Origin: JAGNRR01 sp964389575
GTDB lineage: Bacteria; Bacteroidota; Bacteroidia; Chitinophagales; Chitinophagaceae
Direction: 5' to 3'
NCBI GenBank assembly: GCA_964389575.1
Contig: CAYMFF010000004.1
Coordinates: 1 to 64,000 of the forward strand
Length of the DNA: 64,000 nt
Shown: piece after piece, positions 23,836 through 32,466 of the stretch
Layout of the letters: each line of letters begins with the position of its first letter
Numbering within the stretch: position 1 is the first letter of the stretch
Program-made: the position numbers and the translations under genes
Notes under the pieces: model-generated
Databases searched by the model: none
Told to the model about the DNA's origin: nothing
Seen by the model: the letters and a program-made list of their open reading frames with translations, nothing else

Positions 23836-24936
23836 TTAAACATTAAATCGGAAATGCATAACATCGCCGTCACTTACTGTATACTCTTTTCCTTCAATAC
23901 GCAGTTTACCCGCTTCTTTGGCTGCCGCTTCTGAACCTAGATTCACATAATCATCATAGGCGATTACCTCCGCTTTAATAAAACCTTTTTCAAAATCAGT
24001 ATGTATTACTCCTGCTGCTTGAGGAGCCTTCCATCCTTTATGAATAGTCCAAGCTCGAACTTCCTGAACACCCGCTGTGAAGTAAGTAATTAAATTAAGC
24101 AACGCATACGCACTGCGAATCAATCGGTTTAAACCAGGTTCTTCTAATTTATACTCTTCTAAAAACATTGCGCGATCATCAGCGTCTTCCATTACGCTTA
24201 TTTCAGCTTCAATGTTATTATTCATAACAATTACTTCATTACCCTCTGCTTTTACCGCTTCAATTAATGCTTCAGAATATTTGTTACCAGTCAACATAGA
24301 TGCCTCATCTACATTAGCTACATAAAGAACAGGTTTTGAAGTAAGAAGAAATAATTCATTCACTATAACCCACTCTTCATCTTCTAATGACATAGTTCGA
24401 ATGCTACTACCTTCCATTAAATGAGCTTGACACTTTTCTAAAATGGCAACAATTTCCTTAGCCTTTGCATCGCCATTTTTGGCTACTTTACTATTTCGTT
24501 CTAGTTGCTTTTCGACGCTTTCTAGATCTTTCAGCTGAAGTTCCGTATCAATAATTTCCATATCGCCTACTGGATTGATGGCACCTTCCTCTCTCAGGAT
24601 ATTTTCATCTTCAAAACACCGAATTACGTGAGTAATTGCGTCTACCTCACGAATATTGGCTAAAAACTTATTTCCCAAGCCCTCTCCTTTACTGGCTCCT
24701 TTCACCAAACCAGCAATATCTACAAACTCAATACTTGTTGGAATTACCTTTTCTGGCTCAACTAATTCTGCTAATTTATCAATTCGGGTATCAGGAACGT
24801 CCACTTGTCCAACGTTGGGGTCTATCGTACAGAAACGATAATTACTAGCTTGCGCTTGCGCTTGCTGATTAACTGCGTTAAACAAGGTTGATTTTCCTAC
24901 ATTGGGTAATCCTACAATTCCTACTTTCAGTGCCAT
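23836..24936 (-). CDS. ychF: Redox-regulated ribosome-associated ATPase/GTPase YchF
   Basis: A 366-residue Obg-family P-loop ATPase associated with ribosomes and oxidative stress responses. G1 is GLPNVGKST near residues 8-16, G3 is DIAGLVKGASKGEGLGNKFL, and the ATP-preferring specificity motif is NVDE. The C-terminal TGS-like domain ends in SDGDVMHFRFNV, the standard YchF tail. The start is placed at the ATG at 24936 (MALKVGIVG), the family N-terminus. The frame stays open 66 bases further upstream, but that extension has no homology. It ends 3 bases from the shared terminator. Confidence 0.95.
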   Translation of the reverse strand: MALKVGIVGLPNVGKSTLFNAVNQQAQAQASNYRFCTIDPNVGQVDVPDTRIDKLAELVEPEKVIPTSIEFVDIAGLVKGASKGEGLGNKFLANIREVDAITHVIRCFEDENILREEGAINPVGDMEIIDTELQLKDLESVEKQLERNSKVAKNGDAKAKEIVAILEKCQAHLMEGSSIRTMSLEDEEWVIVNELFLLTSKPVLYVANVDEASMLTGNKYSEALIEAVKAEGNEVIVMNNNIEAEISVMEDADDRAMFLEEYKLEEPGLNRLIRSAYALLNLITYFTAGVQEVRAWTIHKGWKAPQAAGVIHTDFEKGFIKAEVIAYDDYVNLGSEAAAKEAGKLRIEGKEYTVSDGDVMHFRFNV

Positions 24937-25032
24937 GAATAATAATTTATTATTGCAAATAAGCGTACAAAAATGCACACTCAACTGCGTGGCAAATGTC
25001 AATTAATTAATTGAAAGTTCAAGATTTAATAT

Positions 25033-25932
25033 TTAAAATTCTTTAGACTTTATATGAAGATCATGTTGCGGGAAAGGAATTTGAACGCCGGCTTTGCCAA
25101 ATTCATCAAAAATCTGAAATCGCATATCACTCATAATATTCTCAACTATAAACGAATGTCTTGTCCAGAAGAAAAGCTCGAATACTAAAGCCGAATCTCC
25201 AAAGTCAGCAAAACGCACCATGATAGGAAAAGCTGGAGAGTCTTTTATTACAAAAGAATTTGTTCTGGCAACGTTTTTTAATATAGAAGCGACTTCCTGT
25301 GGATTGGAAGTGTAATCAACACCCACTTTGACACGAAATCTTCGCTCCTCTTTTTGATGGCTCCAATTAATCACTTTCTCAGTCACAAATTTGTGATTGG
25401 GCACTATAAGATTGACCCCATCTCGGTCTAAGACTACCGTGTGACGCAGTTTAATCACTTGAATTTTACCGACAATATTGTCTACTTCAATCACGTCTCC
25501 TAACTCTATTGGACGCTCAAACAACAAAAACAGTCCTGAGACTAAATCGGAGAAGATATTTTGCAATCCCATACCAATTCCTACCAATAAGGCTGCAGAA
25601 CCCACTAAAAGAGCATTGACTCCAATACCAACTACCTCCAACACCAACACAAAAGCCATAACATACAATATGTATTTGACTATCATGTAAACACTGAAAC
25701 GCCTACCAAATTCTATATTTTCTTCTGAACGTTTGCCTACGATTACTCGTTTAATAACACGAATTGAAACCCAGGTAAAACCTAAAACGATAATGATAAG
25801 CATTATCATGCCTGGCGTTAGCGTAAAATTACCAATGTGAAAAATATTGTAATTTAAGAAACCATCTAACCCATGAATATCAGTATCGAATTTATTAAAT
25901 TCAGTAAGGTTAGAATTATTTTTCTGTTGCAT
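25033..25932 (-). CDS. Small-conductance mechanosensitive channel (MscS family)
   Basis: A 299-residue channel that opens under membrane tension to relieve osmotic shock. Three hydrophobic helices are present: GMIMLIIIVLGFTWVSIRVI, YMIVKYILYVMAFVLVLEVV and the pore helix ALLVGSAALLVGIGMGLQNI. The last is rich in the G/A pattern that packs the MscS pore and runs into FSDLVSGLFLLFERPIELGD, the hallmark beta-domain junction. A C-terminal soluble vestibule follows. Length is typical. It stands alone between ychF and a lipoprotein, with 96 bases to ychF. Confidence 0.93.
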   Translation of the reverse strand: MQQKNNSNLTEFNKFDTDIHGLDGFLNYNIFHIGNFTLTPGMIMLIIIVLGFTWVSIRVIKRVIVGKRSEENIEFGRRFSVYMIVKYILYVMAFVLVLEVVGIGVNALLVGSAALLVGIGMGLQNIFSDLVSGLFLLFERPIELGDVIEVDNIVGKIQVIKLRHTVVLDRDGVNLIVPNHKFVTEKVINWSHQKEERRFRVKVGVDYTSNPQEVASILKNVARTNSFVIKDSPAFPIMVRFADFGDSALVFELFFWTRHSFIVENIMSDMRFQIFDEFGKAGVQIPFPQHDLHIKSKEF

Positions 25933-26010
25933 GAGGTAATGTAAATGTAATGCTATCCATGAAATAAGTGTATTCCTAGAGACAAATTACTAAGTATACA
26001 TTTTTTCAAA

Positions 26011-26466
26011 TTAAGGAAAGTAAACTAATTCAAATTTCTCGCAGGTATTTCCATTCATTGTCATAGCGCCTGCCCAACGTTTTACGCTTTGATCATCTAA
26101 AATTCGATAAGAAAAAGCCTTTGTTCTGGCACTTAACAAATCACGCTCAACCGTAAGTGCATTAGTCGCACCACATTCTGGCGCTTCTGTAAAATTCTGT
26201 CCTGTTAATGAAATCTGACCTTCAATATCACCGTTTATATAAACCGTGAGGCCTTGAACTCCGTCATCAACCATTTCTTGGGCCGATGAATCACTAATCC
26301 AAAACACCAGAGAGCCCATGTAGCGACATGTGCCGTCGTCCTTTTTTGCTTTAGAATTATAAGTGGCAGCATTAGAATCGGTACAACCTTTTTTACCACA
26401 GTTTGTAAATAACAAACAGCATAAAGCTATAAATAGAACAGAAAAAGTATTCACTCGTAAAGCCAT
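26011..26466 (-). CDS. Small lipoprotein with a DDGTC-type cysteine motif
   Basis: A 151-residue protein whose N-terminus ends in LLFTNC, a lipobox with the anchoring cysteine near residue 23. Immediately after comes GCTDSNAATYNSKAKKDDGTC. This matches a motif (GCTDxxAxNYNxxAxxDDGSC) common in exported Bacteroidota proteins, where the cysteines probably form a disulfide loop and the acidic residues may bind calcium. The remaining 100 residues form beta-rich sequence with two further cysteines. No enzymatic family was recognised. It is probably an outer-membrane or periplasmic lipoprotein of unknown function. Confidence 0.7.
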   Translation of the reverse strand: MALRVNTFSVLFIALCCLLFTNCGKKGCTDSNAATYNSKAKKDDGTCRYMGSLVFWISDSSAQEMVDDGVQGLTVYINGDIEGQISLTGQNFTEAPECGATNALTVERDLLSARTKAFSYRILDDQSVKRWAGAMTMNGNTCEKFELVYFP

Positions 26467-26505
26467 GCCTTAAAATTACTACTTTAACCGAAATTCCTTA
26501 TAAAT

Positions 26506-26536
26506 AAAAAGATCAACCATTCGGTTGACCTTTTTT
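26506..26536. terminator. Intrinsic terminator downstream of tRNA-Ala (bidirectional)
   Basis: Arms GATCAACC (26511-26518) and GGTTGACC (26523-26530) with an ATTC loop and A/T tracts on both sides, with one G-T pair. On the minus strand it begins two bases after the tRNA 3' end. On the plus strand it has no obvious gene to terminate. Confidence 0.82.
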
Positions 26537-26612
<76 letters not shown>

Positions 26613-26701
26613 TGAAACGAGCACAAATATAATGTCTTTAGTTAAACTTGATTCAATCCTTGTCAGAAGTTCTTCATAGAAAAATTGTATTTTTGCTGTT
26701 G

Positions 26702-26872
26702 ATGAAAAGAACTTTTTGGCAACAAATTTTAGAGTATCTCTATATCAAGAAAAAAGATCCTGAAGCAAATAAAGGCATCAACGTAAAGCTGATGCACGGA
26801 ATGAATAAAATATCAATTATTGTTTTTTTATTGGCTTTTATTCTGATTCTCTATCGCTTATTCACTAAGTAA
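26702..26872 (+). CDS. DUF6728-like small membrane protein
   Basis: A 56-residue protein starting at the ATG at 26702 (MKRTFWQQILEYLYIKKKDPEA). A basic N-terminal part is followed by one membrane helix, ISIIVFLLAFILILYRLF. The sequence agrees with the small Bacteroidota family annotated as DUF6728, which shares the FWQQxLEYxYxxKKDPxA and KxMHGxNxISI patterns. The frame remains open for 18 codons upstream, but that part has no family resemblance. Its 3' end overlaps the convergent lpxB gene by 22 bases. The function is unknown. Confidence 0.62.
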   Translation: MKRTFWQQILEYLYIKKKDPEANKGINVKLMHGMNKISIIVFLLAFILILYRLFTK

Positions 26873-27930
26873 GAATGGATTAATTCCGCTGTGGTTTTAG
26901 AGGCCGTTCCTGAACCCAATAACCTTTTGATTTCACGATATTCTAATTTTATACTATCTCCTTTACTTTCCAATATTTCACTTAAACATTTACTCAATTC
27001 ATTTTTATTTAAATCTATCTGAATCAACTCTTTAACCACTTCTTTATTGGCAATCAGGTTAACTAGAGAAATATACGGAACCTTGATTAATCGCTTGGCA
27101 ATTTGATAGGAAACCGTTCCACTTTTATAACACACGATTTGGGGCACTTCATACAACGCCGTCTCCAATGTAGCTGTTCCTGAGGTAACTAAAGCTGCCT
27201 TAGACTCATTGAGCAAACTAGCCATTCCAGAAGTATGCAAAACAACTCGGTCATGGTTAATATAGTCAGTATAAAAGGATTCATTTAAATTAGGTGATTG
27301 CGCTATTTTAAATTCATAATCTGGAAAATCGTCAACAATGCTAAGCATTTCAGGCATCATGCTTTTTACCTCTTGACGTCTGCTTCCGGGAAGTAGAGCT
27401 ATTGTGTTATTATTGACTCGATGGTTCAGTTCAATCTGTTCTAACAAGGGATGCCCAACATAGTCTACTTTTAAACCTCGATCCTCAAAAAACTTTTTTT
27501 CAAAGGGCAATATACAAATCAGCTTGTCCGTATAAGCCTTTAATTTTTCTACTCTATTTTCTTTCCAAGCCCAAGCCTGCGGCGCGATATAGTAGATTAT
27601 TATGTAACCTTTTTCTTTTGCCCATTTGGCCAAGCGCAGGTTGAAGCCCGGATAATCTACAAGAATAATGGCATCAGGATTGCATTTTTCTATTTGAGTT
27701 TTAATTAGCTTAAAATTGTTCAGAATTGTTCTGATATTAAGAACAACCTGCGAAAAACCCATGAAAGCTAATTCGCTAATGTGCTTGAGAATATCAACTC
27801 CACTTTTTTTCATTTTATCGCCACCCCAACCAATGAATTTAGCGTCAAGATCAACTTGTCTCAATTCCTGAACCAAACGTGCCGAATGCATATCACCACT
27901 AGCCTCTCCTGCTACTATAAAATACTTCAC
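26851..27930 (-). CDS. lpxB: Lipid-A-disaccharide synthase
   Basis: A 359-residue GT-B glycosyltransferase that joins UDP-2,3-diacylglucosamine and lipid X to form the lipid A disaccharide on the inner face of the cytoplasmic membrane. The N-terminus KYFIVAGEASGDMHSA is the conserved LpxB start. Other family marks are GFSQVVLNIRTI, YIAPQAWAWKENRV, LPGSRRQEV and the sugar-nucleotide site VTSGTATLETALY. Length is slightly short but normal for Bacteroidota. It follows a small membrane protein gene with no gap, so the two are probably translated together. Confidence 0.95.
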   Translation of the reverse strand: MKYFIVAGEASGDMHSARLVQELRQVDLDAKFIGWGGDKMKKSGVDILKHISELAFMGFSQVVLNIRTILNNFKLIKTQIEKCNPDAIILVDYPGFNLRLAKWAKEKGYIIIYYIAPQAWAWKENRVEKLKAYTDKLICILPFEKKFFEDRGLKVDYVGHPLLEQIELNHRVNNNTIALLPGSRRQEVKSMMPEMLSIVDDFPDYEFKIAQSPNLNESFYTDYINHDRVVLHTSGMASLLNESKAALVTSGTATLETALYEVPQIVCYKSGTVSYQIAKRLIKVPYISLVNLIANKEVVKELIQIDLNKNELSKCLSEILESKGDSIKLEYREIKRLLGSGTASKTTAELIHSYLVNKR

Positions 27931-28230
27931 CTAGATAATATTAAATCGATATTGCATTACAATCAGCGCATAAATTGCCACGGCTGCAAATATGCCATAG
28001 AGTGTTTTATACAACTTTCTGCTTCGGTAATAAGTAAATAATGGAATGCAAGTAATCAACCCTAACGAAATTGTAGAAGATACAGCTCTTGGGACATCTT
28101 GTAATAGTTGAATAAAATACTCAACTGTAACCCCTTTGAGCATATATCGCAACATATATACCAATACAAAACCCAAAAAAGGAATAATAATTCCTAGCAA
28201 AAAACCAAAGAAATAATTATTTCGTTGCAT
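27931..28230 (-). CDS. Hypothetical three-helix membrane protein adjoining lpxB
   Basis: A 99-residue membrane protein with three helices: FGFLLGIIIPFLGFVLVYML, SSTISLGLITCIPLFTYY and GIFAAVAIYALIVMQY. It is short and basic at the N-terminus (QRNNYF). Its stop codon is immediately followed by the lpxB start, which argues for co-translation and possibly an envelope role. In many Bacteroidota surE lies upstream of lpxB, and that gene is not present here. No family was recognised with confidence. A perfect -7 element ends 4 bases before the ATG. Confidence 0.68.
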   Translation of the reverse strand: MQRNNYFFGFLLGIIIPFLGFVLVYMLRYMLKGVTVEYFIQLLQDVPRAVSSTISLGLITCIPLFTYYRSRKLYKTLYGIFAAVAIYALIVMQYRFNII

Positions 28231-28234
28231 TGGG

Positions 28235-28242
28235 CAAAAGTA
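28235..28242 (-). promoter_or_regulatory. Bacteroidota -7 promoter element (TACTTTTG) of the lpxB operon
   Basis: A perfect TAnnTTTG on the minus strand, only 4 bases before the ATG at 28230, predicting a leaderless or near-leaderless transcript. Confidence 0.5.
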
Positions 28243-28359
28243 AGCTATGGTTTAGAAATTATAGCTACGACTTTCGCCTGTTTAAACCCTAATTTAAACA
28301 AATTATAAACCTATCAAACTTTTATAAACCAACTCAACCTGTCCATCCGAATTAATATC

Positions 28360-28367
28360 TATCTTTG
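28360..28367 (+). promoter_or_regulatory. Bacteroidota -7 promoter element (TATCTTTG) for pruA
   Basis: A perfect TAnnTTTG match 26 bases before the pruA ATG. No TTG -33 element at the usual spacing, so the promoter may need an activator. Confidence 0.55.
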
Positions 28368-28393
28368 CATTTCATTTCAAAAAAGATTAGGCC

Positions 28394-30025
28394 ATGAGCA
28401 ACGGATATTATTACTTCCCTACCCCAAAAAATGAACCCATTCGTCAATTCGAAAAAGGGAGTGTAGATAAGAAAAAATTAAAAGAAGCTTTGGCCCGCGC
28501 CAAAAAAAATCCGGTAGATGTACCTATGTATATTGGTAAGGACGAAGTACGAACTGGTAATACACAAAGTATGCATCCGCCTCATGAAATCAAACATACC
28601 TTAGGTGTTTTTCATAAAGGAGAAAAGAAACATATAACCCAGGCTATTAACGCCTCATTGCGAGCTAAAGCAAAATGGTCGGCAATGCCTTGGGAGCAAC
28701 GAGCTTCTATATTTTTAAAAGCAGCAGATTTAATAGCCGGTAAATATCGATACGATATGTTGGCTGCCACTATGTTAGGACAAAGTAAAAATGCTTATCA
28801 AGCTGAGATTGATAGCACTTGTGAGTTTATAGACTTCTTGCGTTTTAATGTTCATTTCCTAAGCGAAATTTACAAGCAACAACCAATATCAGATACAGGA
28901 ATTTATAATCGAGTTCAATACCGTCCGCTAGAAGGATTCGTATTAGCCGTTACACCTTTTAATTTCACGGCGATTGGTGGCAACCTACCTACTTCAGCGG
29001 CAATGTGCGGAAATACTGTAGTTTGGAAACCAGCAGAAACTCAAATTTATTCTGCTAACCTTACTATGAAAATATTGCAAGAAGCTGGTCTGCCTGATGG
29101 CGTTATTAATATGATATTCTGCCGTGGACCTGAAGTTGGAGAAATCTGTTTCTCGCACAAAGATTTTGCTGGTGTTCACTTCACTGGATCTACCGGCGTT
29201 TTCCAAACTATGTGGAAGACGATAGGAGAAAATATTCATACCTACAAATCATACCCACGCATCGTTGGCGAAACGGGCGGTAAGGATTTTGTTATGGTTC
29301 ACCCAAGTTCGCAACCCGATCAAGTTGCTACTGCTTTATTAAGAGGCTCATTTGAATTTCAAGGTCAAAAGTGTAGTGCTGCATCACGTGCTTATTTACC
29401 AAAGAGTTTGGCCAAGCAAATAAAAGCCAAGCTTATGGAACAAATGGCGGAACTAAAAATGGGTACAACAGAAGACTTCAGAAACTTCATTAATGCTGTA
29501 ATTGATGAGCGTGCCTTTGATAGCATTGCGGCATATATAGATAGTGTTAAAAAAGAAAAAGGTACTAAAATAATTGCTGGTGGTGGTTACGATAAAAGCA
29601 AAGGTTACTTTGTAGAACCCACGCTTATTGAAACTAAAAATCCGAGTGCTACAACTATGTGCGAAGAAATTTTTGGCCCTGTACTTACTATTTATGTTTA
29701 CGATGATAAAGACTTTAGCAAAACGCTCAAAATTGTAGATACTACCTCTCCTTATGCATTAACTGGTTCAATTTTTGCGACTGATCGTTATGCATTAAAA
29801 GAAGCTTTAGAAAAATTAGAAAATAGCGCCGGTAACTTTTATATTAATGACAAACCTACTGGAGCCGTAGTTGGTCAGCAACCATTCGGTGGTGGCCGCG
29901 CTAGCGGAACGAATGACAAGGCTGGAAGTATGATTAATTTATATCGTTGGTTAAGCCCTCGAACAATAAAAGAAACTTTTAACGCTCCTAGCGATTACGG
30001 TTATCCATTTTTAGAGGAGAAATAG
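28394..30025 (+). CDS. pruA: L-glutamate gamma-semialdehyde dehydrogenase (1-pyrroline-5-carboxylate dehydrogenase)
   Basis: A 543-residue aldehyde dehydrogenase of the P5CDH branch that oxidises glutamate semialdehyde to glutamate with NAD, the second step of proline breakdown. The catalytic cysteine is in FQGQKCSAASR and the general-base glutamate in VGETGGKDF. The nucleotide site has FTGSTGVF, and the C-terminal QQPFGGGRASGTND is typical of P5CDH. Length is normal for the monofunctional enzyme; there is no fused proline dehydrogenase. Cytochrome c biogenesis genes and glutamate dehydrogenase follow on the same strand, and gdh would take the glutamate onward to 2-oxoglutarate. Confidence 0.96.
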   Translation: MSNGYYYFPTPKNEPIRQFEKGSVDKKKLKEALARAKKNPVDVPMYIGKDEVRTGNTQSMHPPHEIKHTLGVFHKGEKKHITQAINASLRAKAKWSAMPWEQRASIFLKAADLIAGKYRYDMLAATMLGQSKNAYQAEIDSTCEFIDFLRFNVHFLSEIYKQQPISDTGIYNRVQYRPLEGFVLAVTPFNFTAIGGNLPTSAAMCGNTVVWKPAETQIYSANLTMKILQEAGLPDGVINMIFCRGPEVGEICFSHKDFAGVHFTGSTGVFQTMWKTIGENIHTYKSYPRIVGETGGKDFVMVHPSSQPDQVATALLRGSFEFQGQKCSAASRAYLPKSLAKQIKAKLMEQMAELKMGTTEDFRNFINAVIDERAFDSIAAYIDSVKKEKGTKIIAGGGYDKSKGYFVEPTLIETKNPSATTMCEEIFGPVLTIYVYDDKDFSKTLKIVDTTSPYALTGSIFATDRYALKEALEKLENSAGNFYINDKPTGAVVGQQPFGGGRASGTNDKAGSMINLYRWLSPRTIKETFNAPSDYGYPFLEEK

Positions 30026-30032
30026 CTTTTAA

Positions 30033-30701
30033 TTGGATTTCTTTAAAAAATATTGGTGGAAAATTAGTACGGCTCTAATAATGAGCTGGGTAGTTGTGGG
30101 TGGTTTGTTGACACCAGTTCCTAATCTGCCATTACTAAATGAATCTGCACGTAATCTATTTTTTCATGTGCCGATGTGGCAAGCCATGCAAATGTGCTTT
30201 TTCCTATCCGCTGTGTTTGCCATAGTGTATTTAAAAAAAGAGGACTCAAAGTTTGACCTTATTTCTACGACCTTTGTGGAGACCGGTTTTTATTTTGGCG
30301 TAATGGGGCTTTTTACGGGAATGTTTTGGGCCAGCGGCACCTGGGGAAAAGCCTATCCAGATGACCCTAAAATTTGGGGAGCTACATTAACTTTATTTGC
30401 GTACGCGGCTTATTTAATTTTAAGAATTAGTATAAAAAATAAAAAGCAAGTAGCTCGAATAGCTGCAGTATATAACATTTTTGCTTTAGCGCTAATTGTT
30501 CCTGCTCTTTATATTATTCCTGCTCGAATGCCTGGTTTACACCCCGGCTCTGCCGAAGATGAAACACTTTCGGCTTTGCGTGGACAAGCCGATGTGTTTA
30601 AACATGTTTTTTACCCTGCGATGCTTGGTTGGGTATTAGTAAGCCTTTGGCTTTTTGATATTCGATATCGAACCAAAAAACTAATGACCCTTAAAAAGTA
30701 A
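30033..30701 (+). CDS. CcmC/CcsA-like heme export protein for cytochrome c biogenesis
   Basis: A 222-residue six-helix membrane protein of the CcmC/CcsA heme-handling family. The tryptophan-rich signature is present as MFWASGTWGKAYPDDPKIWGA (the WGxxW region that holds heme), with conserved histidines in FFHVPMWQAM and DVFKHVFYP. It delivers heme for attachment to c-type cytochromes at the outer face of the membrane. The start is TTG at 30033, directly after an in-frame TAA, and the next ATG would cut into the first helix. It lies 7 bases after pruA and 6 bases before the CcmD-like gene. Confidence 0.88.
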   Translation: MDFFKKYWWKISTALIMSWVVVGGLLTPVPNLPLLNESARNLFFHVPMWQAMQMCFFLSAVFAIVYLKKEDSKFDLISTTFVETGFYFGVMGLFTGMFWASGTWGKAYPDDPKIWGATLTLFAYAAYLILRISIKNKKQVARIAAVYNIFALALIVPALYIIPARMPGLHPGSAEDETLSALRGQADVFKHVFYPAMLGWVLVSLWLFDIRYRTKKLMTLKK

Positions 30702-30707
30702 CTTCAT

Positions 30708-30950
30708 ATGAAACAACTACTTACCCTATTCATATTATTTTGTAGCAATCCCCTTTGGGCTCAAATGGCTGACTCCTTAGCTAAGCCAAAACAAATCATC
30801 GCTCAAAATTCAGATTTTGCCACCACGGCATTCCTATACGAAAACGGAAGAATAAACCTTGTAGTATTCGTAATCGCGACTATCTTTGCGGGCATTATTC
30901 TGTATTTAATTCGCATAGAAAGAAAATTAAATAAACTCGAAAAAAAATAA
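30708..30950 (+). CDS. CcmD-like small membrane protein
   Basis: An 80-residue protein with an N-terminal signal (LLTLFILFCSNPLWAQ) and one C-terminal membrane helix (INLVVFVIATIFAGIILYLI), followed by a charged tail (RIERKLNKLEKK). This layout is what Bacteroidota annotations call CcmD family protein. CcmD helps release the heme-carrying chaperone from CcmC in the classical system. Placement 6 bases after the CcmC-like gene supports the assignment. Sequence similarity in such a short protein is weak, so the call depends on context. Confidence 0.72.
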   Translation: MKQLLTLFILFCSNPLWAQMADSLAKPKQIIAQNSDFATTAFLYENGRINLVVFVIATIFAGIILYLIRIERKLNKLEKK

Positions 30951-30982
30951 TTTATTAATCACCTTCCCTCTAAAAAAAATTT

Positions 30983-32395
30983 ATGTCATCAAACTATAGT
31001 TTCTTTGAAAGCGTAGAACGCAACTTTGATAAAGCGGCACCTTTCACAAAAATTGAAAAAGGAATTCTCGAACAAATTAAGGCTTGTAATTCGGTATACC
31101 GAATGAAGTTTCCTGTTCGAGTAAAAAACAAAATTGAAGTAATTGAAGCATACCGCGTTCAACATTCACACCATAAGCTTCCAGTAAAAGGTGGCATACG
31201 TTATAGCATGGATGTAAATCAAGATGAGGTAATGGCATTAGCTTCTTTAATGACTTTTAAATGTGCTATCGTAAACGTTCCGTTTGGTGGTGCAAAAGGT
31301 GGAATAAGAATTGACCCTAGGAAATATTCTGAATATGATTTAGAGAAAATTACACGTCGATATACTGCAGAGCTAGTTAAAAAGAATTTTATCGGTCCTG
31401 GTATCGATGTACCGGCCCCAGACTATGGAACCGGAGCTCGCGAAATGAGCTGGATTGTTGATACCTATAATTCATTACGTCCAGGTGAAGTAGATGCTAT
31501 GGGTTGTGTTACCGGTAAGCCGGTTACTCAAGGAGGGGTTCGCGGCAGAACGGAAGCTACCGGACTGGGTGTTTTTTATGGCATTAAAGAAATGTGTTCT
31601 GATGATGATGTAATGAAAATGCTTGGTATGGAAACCGGCTTAGAAGGAAAAAAGGTAGTTGTTCAGGGTTTAGGTAATGTAGGTTATCATGCGGCTAAAT
31701 TCTTTCAAGATGCAGGTGCCCTGATTGTGGGTGTAGCAGAATACGAGGGTTCTATCGCTGACGAAAAAGGAATTAATGTAGACAAACTAATGTCCTACCG
31801 TAAAAAGAAAGGAAGCATTATTGGTTTTGACAGAACAAAAAAACTAGCAAATAACACGGCGGCATTAGAATTGCCCTGCGATATTCTTATACCCGCTGCA
31901 TTAGAAAATGTGATTGACAAGAAAAATGCTAAGAAAATTAAAGCAAAGATTATTGGAGAAGCTGCTAATGGGCCTATAACTCCAGAAGCTGATGTTATCT
32001 TAAATAAAAAAGGAATTTGTGTAGTTCCTGATATGTTTTTAAATGCAGGTGGTGTGACAGTTAGTTATTTTGAGTGGTTAAAAAATCTAAGTCACGTTCG
32101 TTATGGTCGAATGGAAAAAAGATTTAGCGAAAGCACCAACTCAAAATTCGTTGATAGCATTGAAAAAATGACCGGTCAAAAAGTATCAATGAAACAACGA
32201 GAGCAGCTAATTCATGGTCCTGATGAAGTCGATTTAGTCTATTCTGGTTTGGAGGATACAATGATTAGTAGCTACAAGGAAATAAGAAATATATGGATGC
32301 GCAGTAAGCGTGTAGAAGATATGAGAACAGCAGCATTTGTTGCCTCTATCAATAAAGTAGGCTTATCTTATATGGAATTGGGTATTTTCCCTTAA
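30983..32395 (+). CDS. Glu/Leu/Phe/Val dehydrogenase (glutamate dehydrogenase)
   Basis: A 470-residue amino-acid dehydrogenase that interconverts glutamate and 2-oxoglutarate plus ammonia. The substrate lysines are in PVKGGIRYSM and VPFGGAKGGIRIDP, and the catalytic aspartate in PAPDYGTGAREM. The nucleotide-binding fold follows with VVQGLGNVGYHAAKF. The C-terminal segment is longer than in the shortest family members and carries SHVRYGRMEKRF. It fits functionally with pruA two genes upstream, whose product it consumes. The spacing from the CcmD-like gene is 32 bases, so all four genes may form one transcript. NAD or NADP preference is not decided. Confidence 0.94.
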   Translation: MSSNYSFFESVERNFDKAAPFTKIEKGILEQIKACNSVYRMKFPVRVKNKIEVIEAYRVQHSHHKLPVKGGIRYSMDVNQDEVMALASLMTFKCAIVNVPFGGAKGGIRIDPRKYSEYDLEKITRRYTAELVKKNFIGPGIDVPAPDYGTGAREMSWIVDTYNSLRPGEVDAMGCVTGKPVTQGGVRGRTEATGLGVFYGIKEMCSDDDVMKMLGMETGLEGKKVVVQGLGNVGYHAAKFFQDAGALIVGVAEYEGSIADEKGINVDKLMSYRKKKGSIIGFDRTKKLANNTAALELPCDILIPAALENVIDKKNAKKIKAKIIGEAANGPITPEADVILNKKGICVVPDMFLNAGGVTVSYFEWLKNLSHVRYGRMEKRFSESTNSKFVDSIEKMTGQKVSMKQREQLIHGPDEVDLVYSGLEDTMISSYKEIRNIWMRSKRVEDMRTAAFVASINKVGLSYMELGIFP

Positions 32396-32401
32396 AAACT
32401 G

Positions 32402-32431
32402 TTTGTTTTATTAATAATTTCCATACTTTTG
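32402..32431 (+). promoter_or_regulatory. Complete Bacteroidota promoter for rplS (-33 TTTG, -7 TACTTTTG)
   Basis: TTTG at 32402-32405 and a perfect TACTTTTG at 32424-32431, separated by 18 bases. This is the best two-element promoter in the window, and a 35-base leader remains before the rplS ATG. Confidence 0.75.
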
Positions 32432-32466
32432 CAACCCCAAATTAATGGGACTTAAAAAGCAGAGCA

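Noticed and set aside
24937..25002. Longer ychF starting 66 bases upstream
   Set aside because: The extension has no resemblance to YchF, whose N-terminus is MALKVGIVG at 24936.
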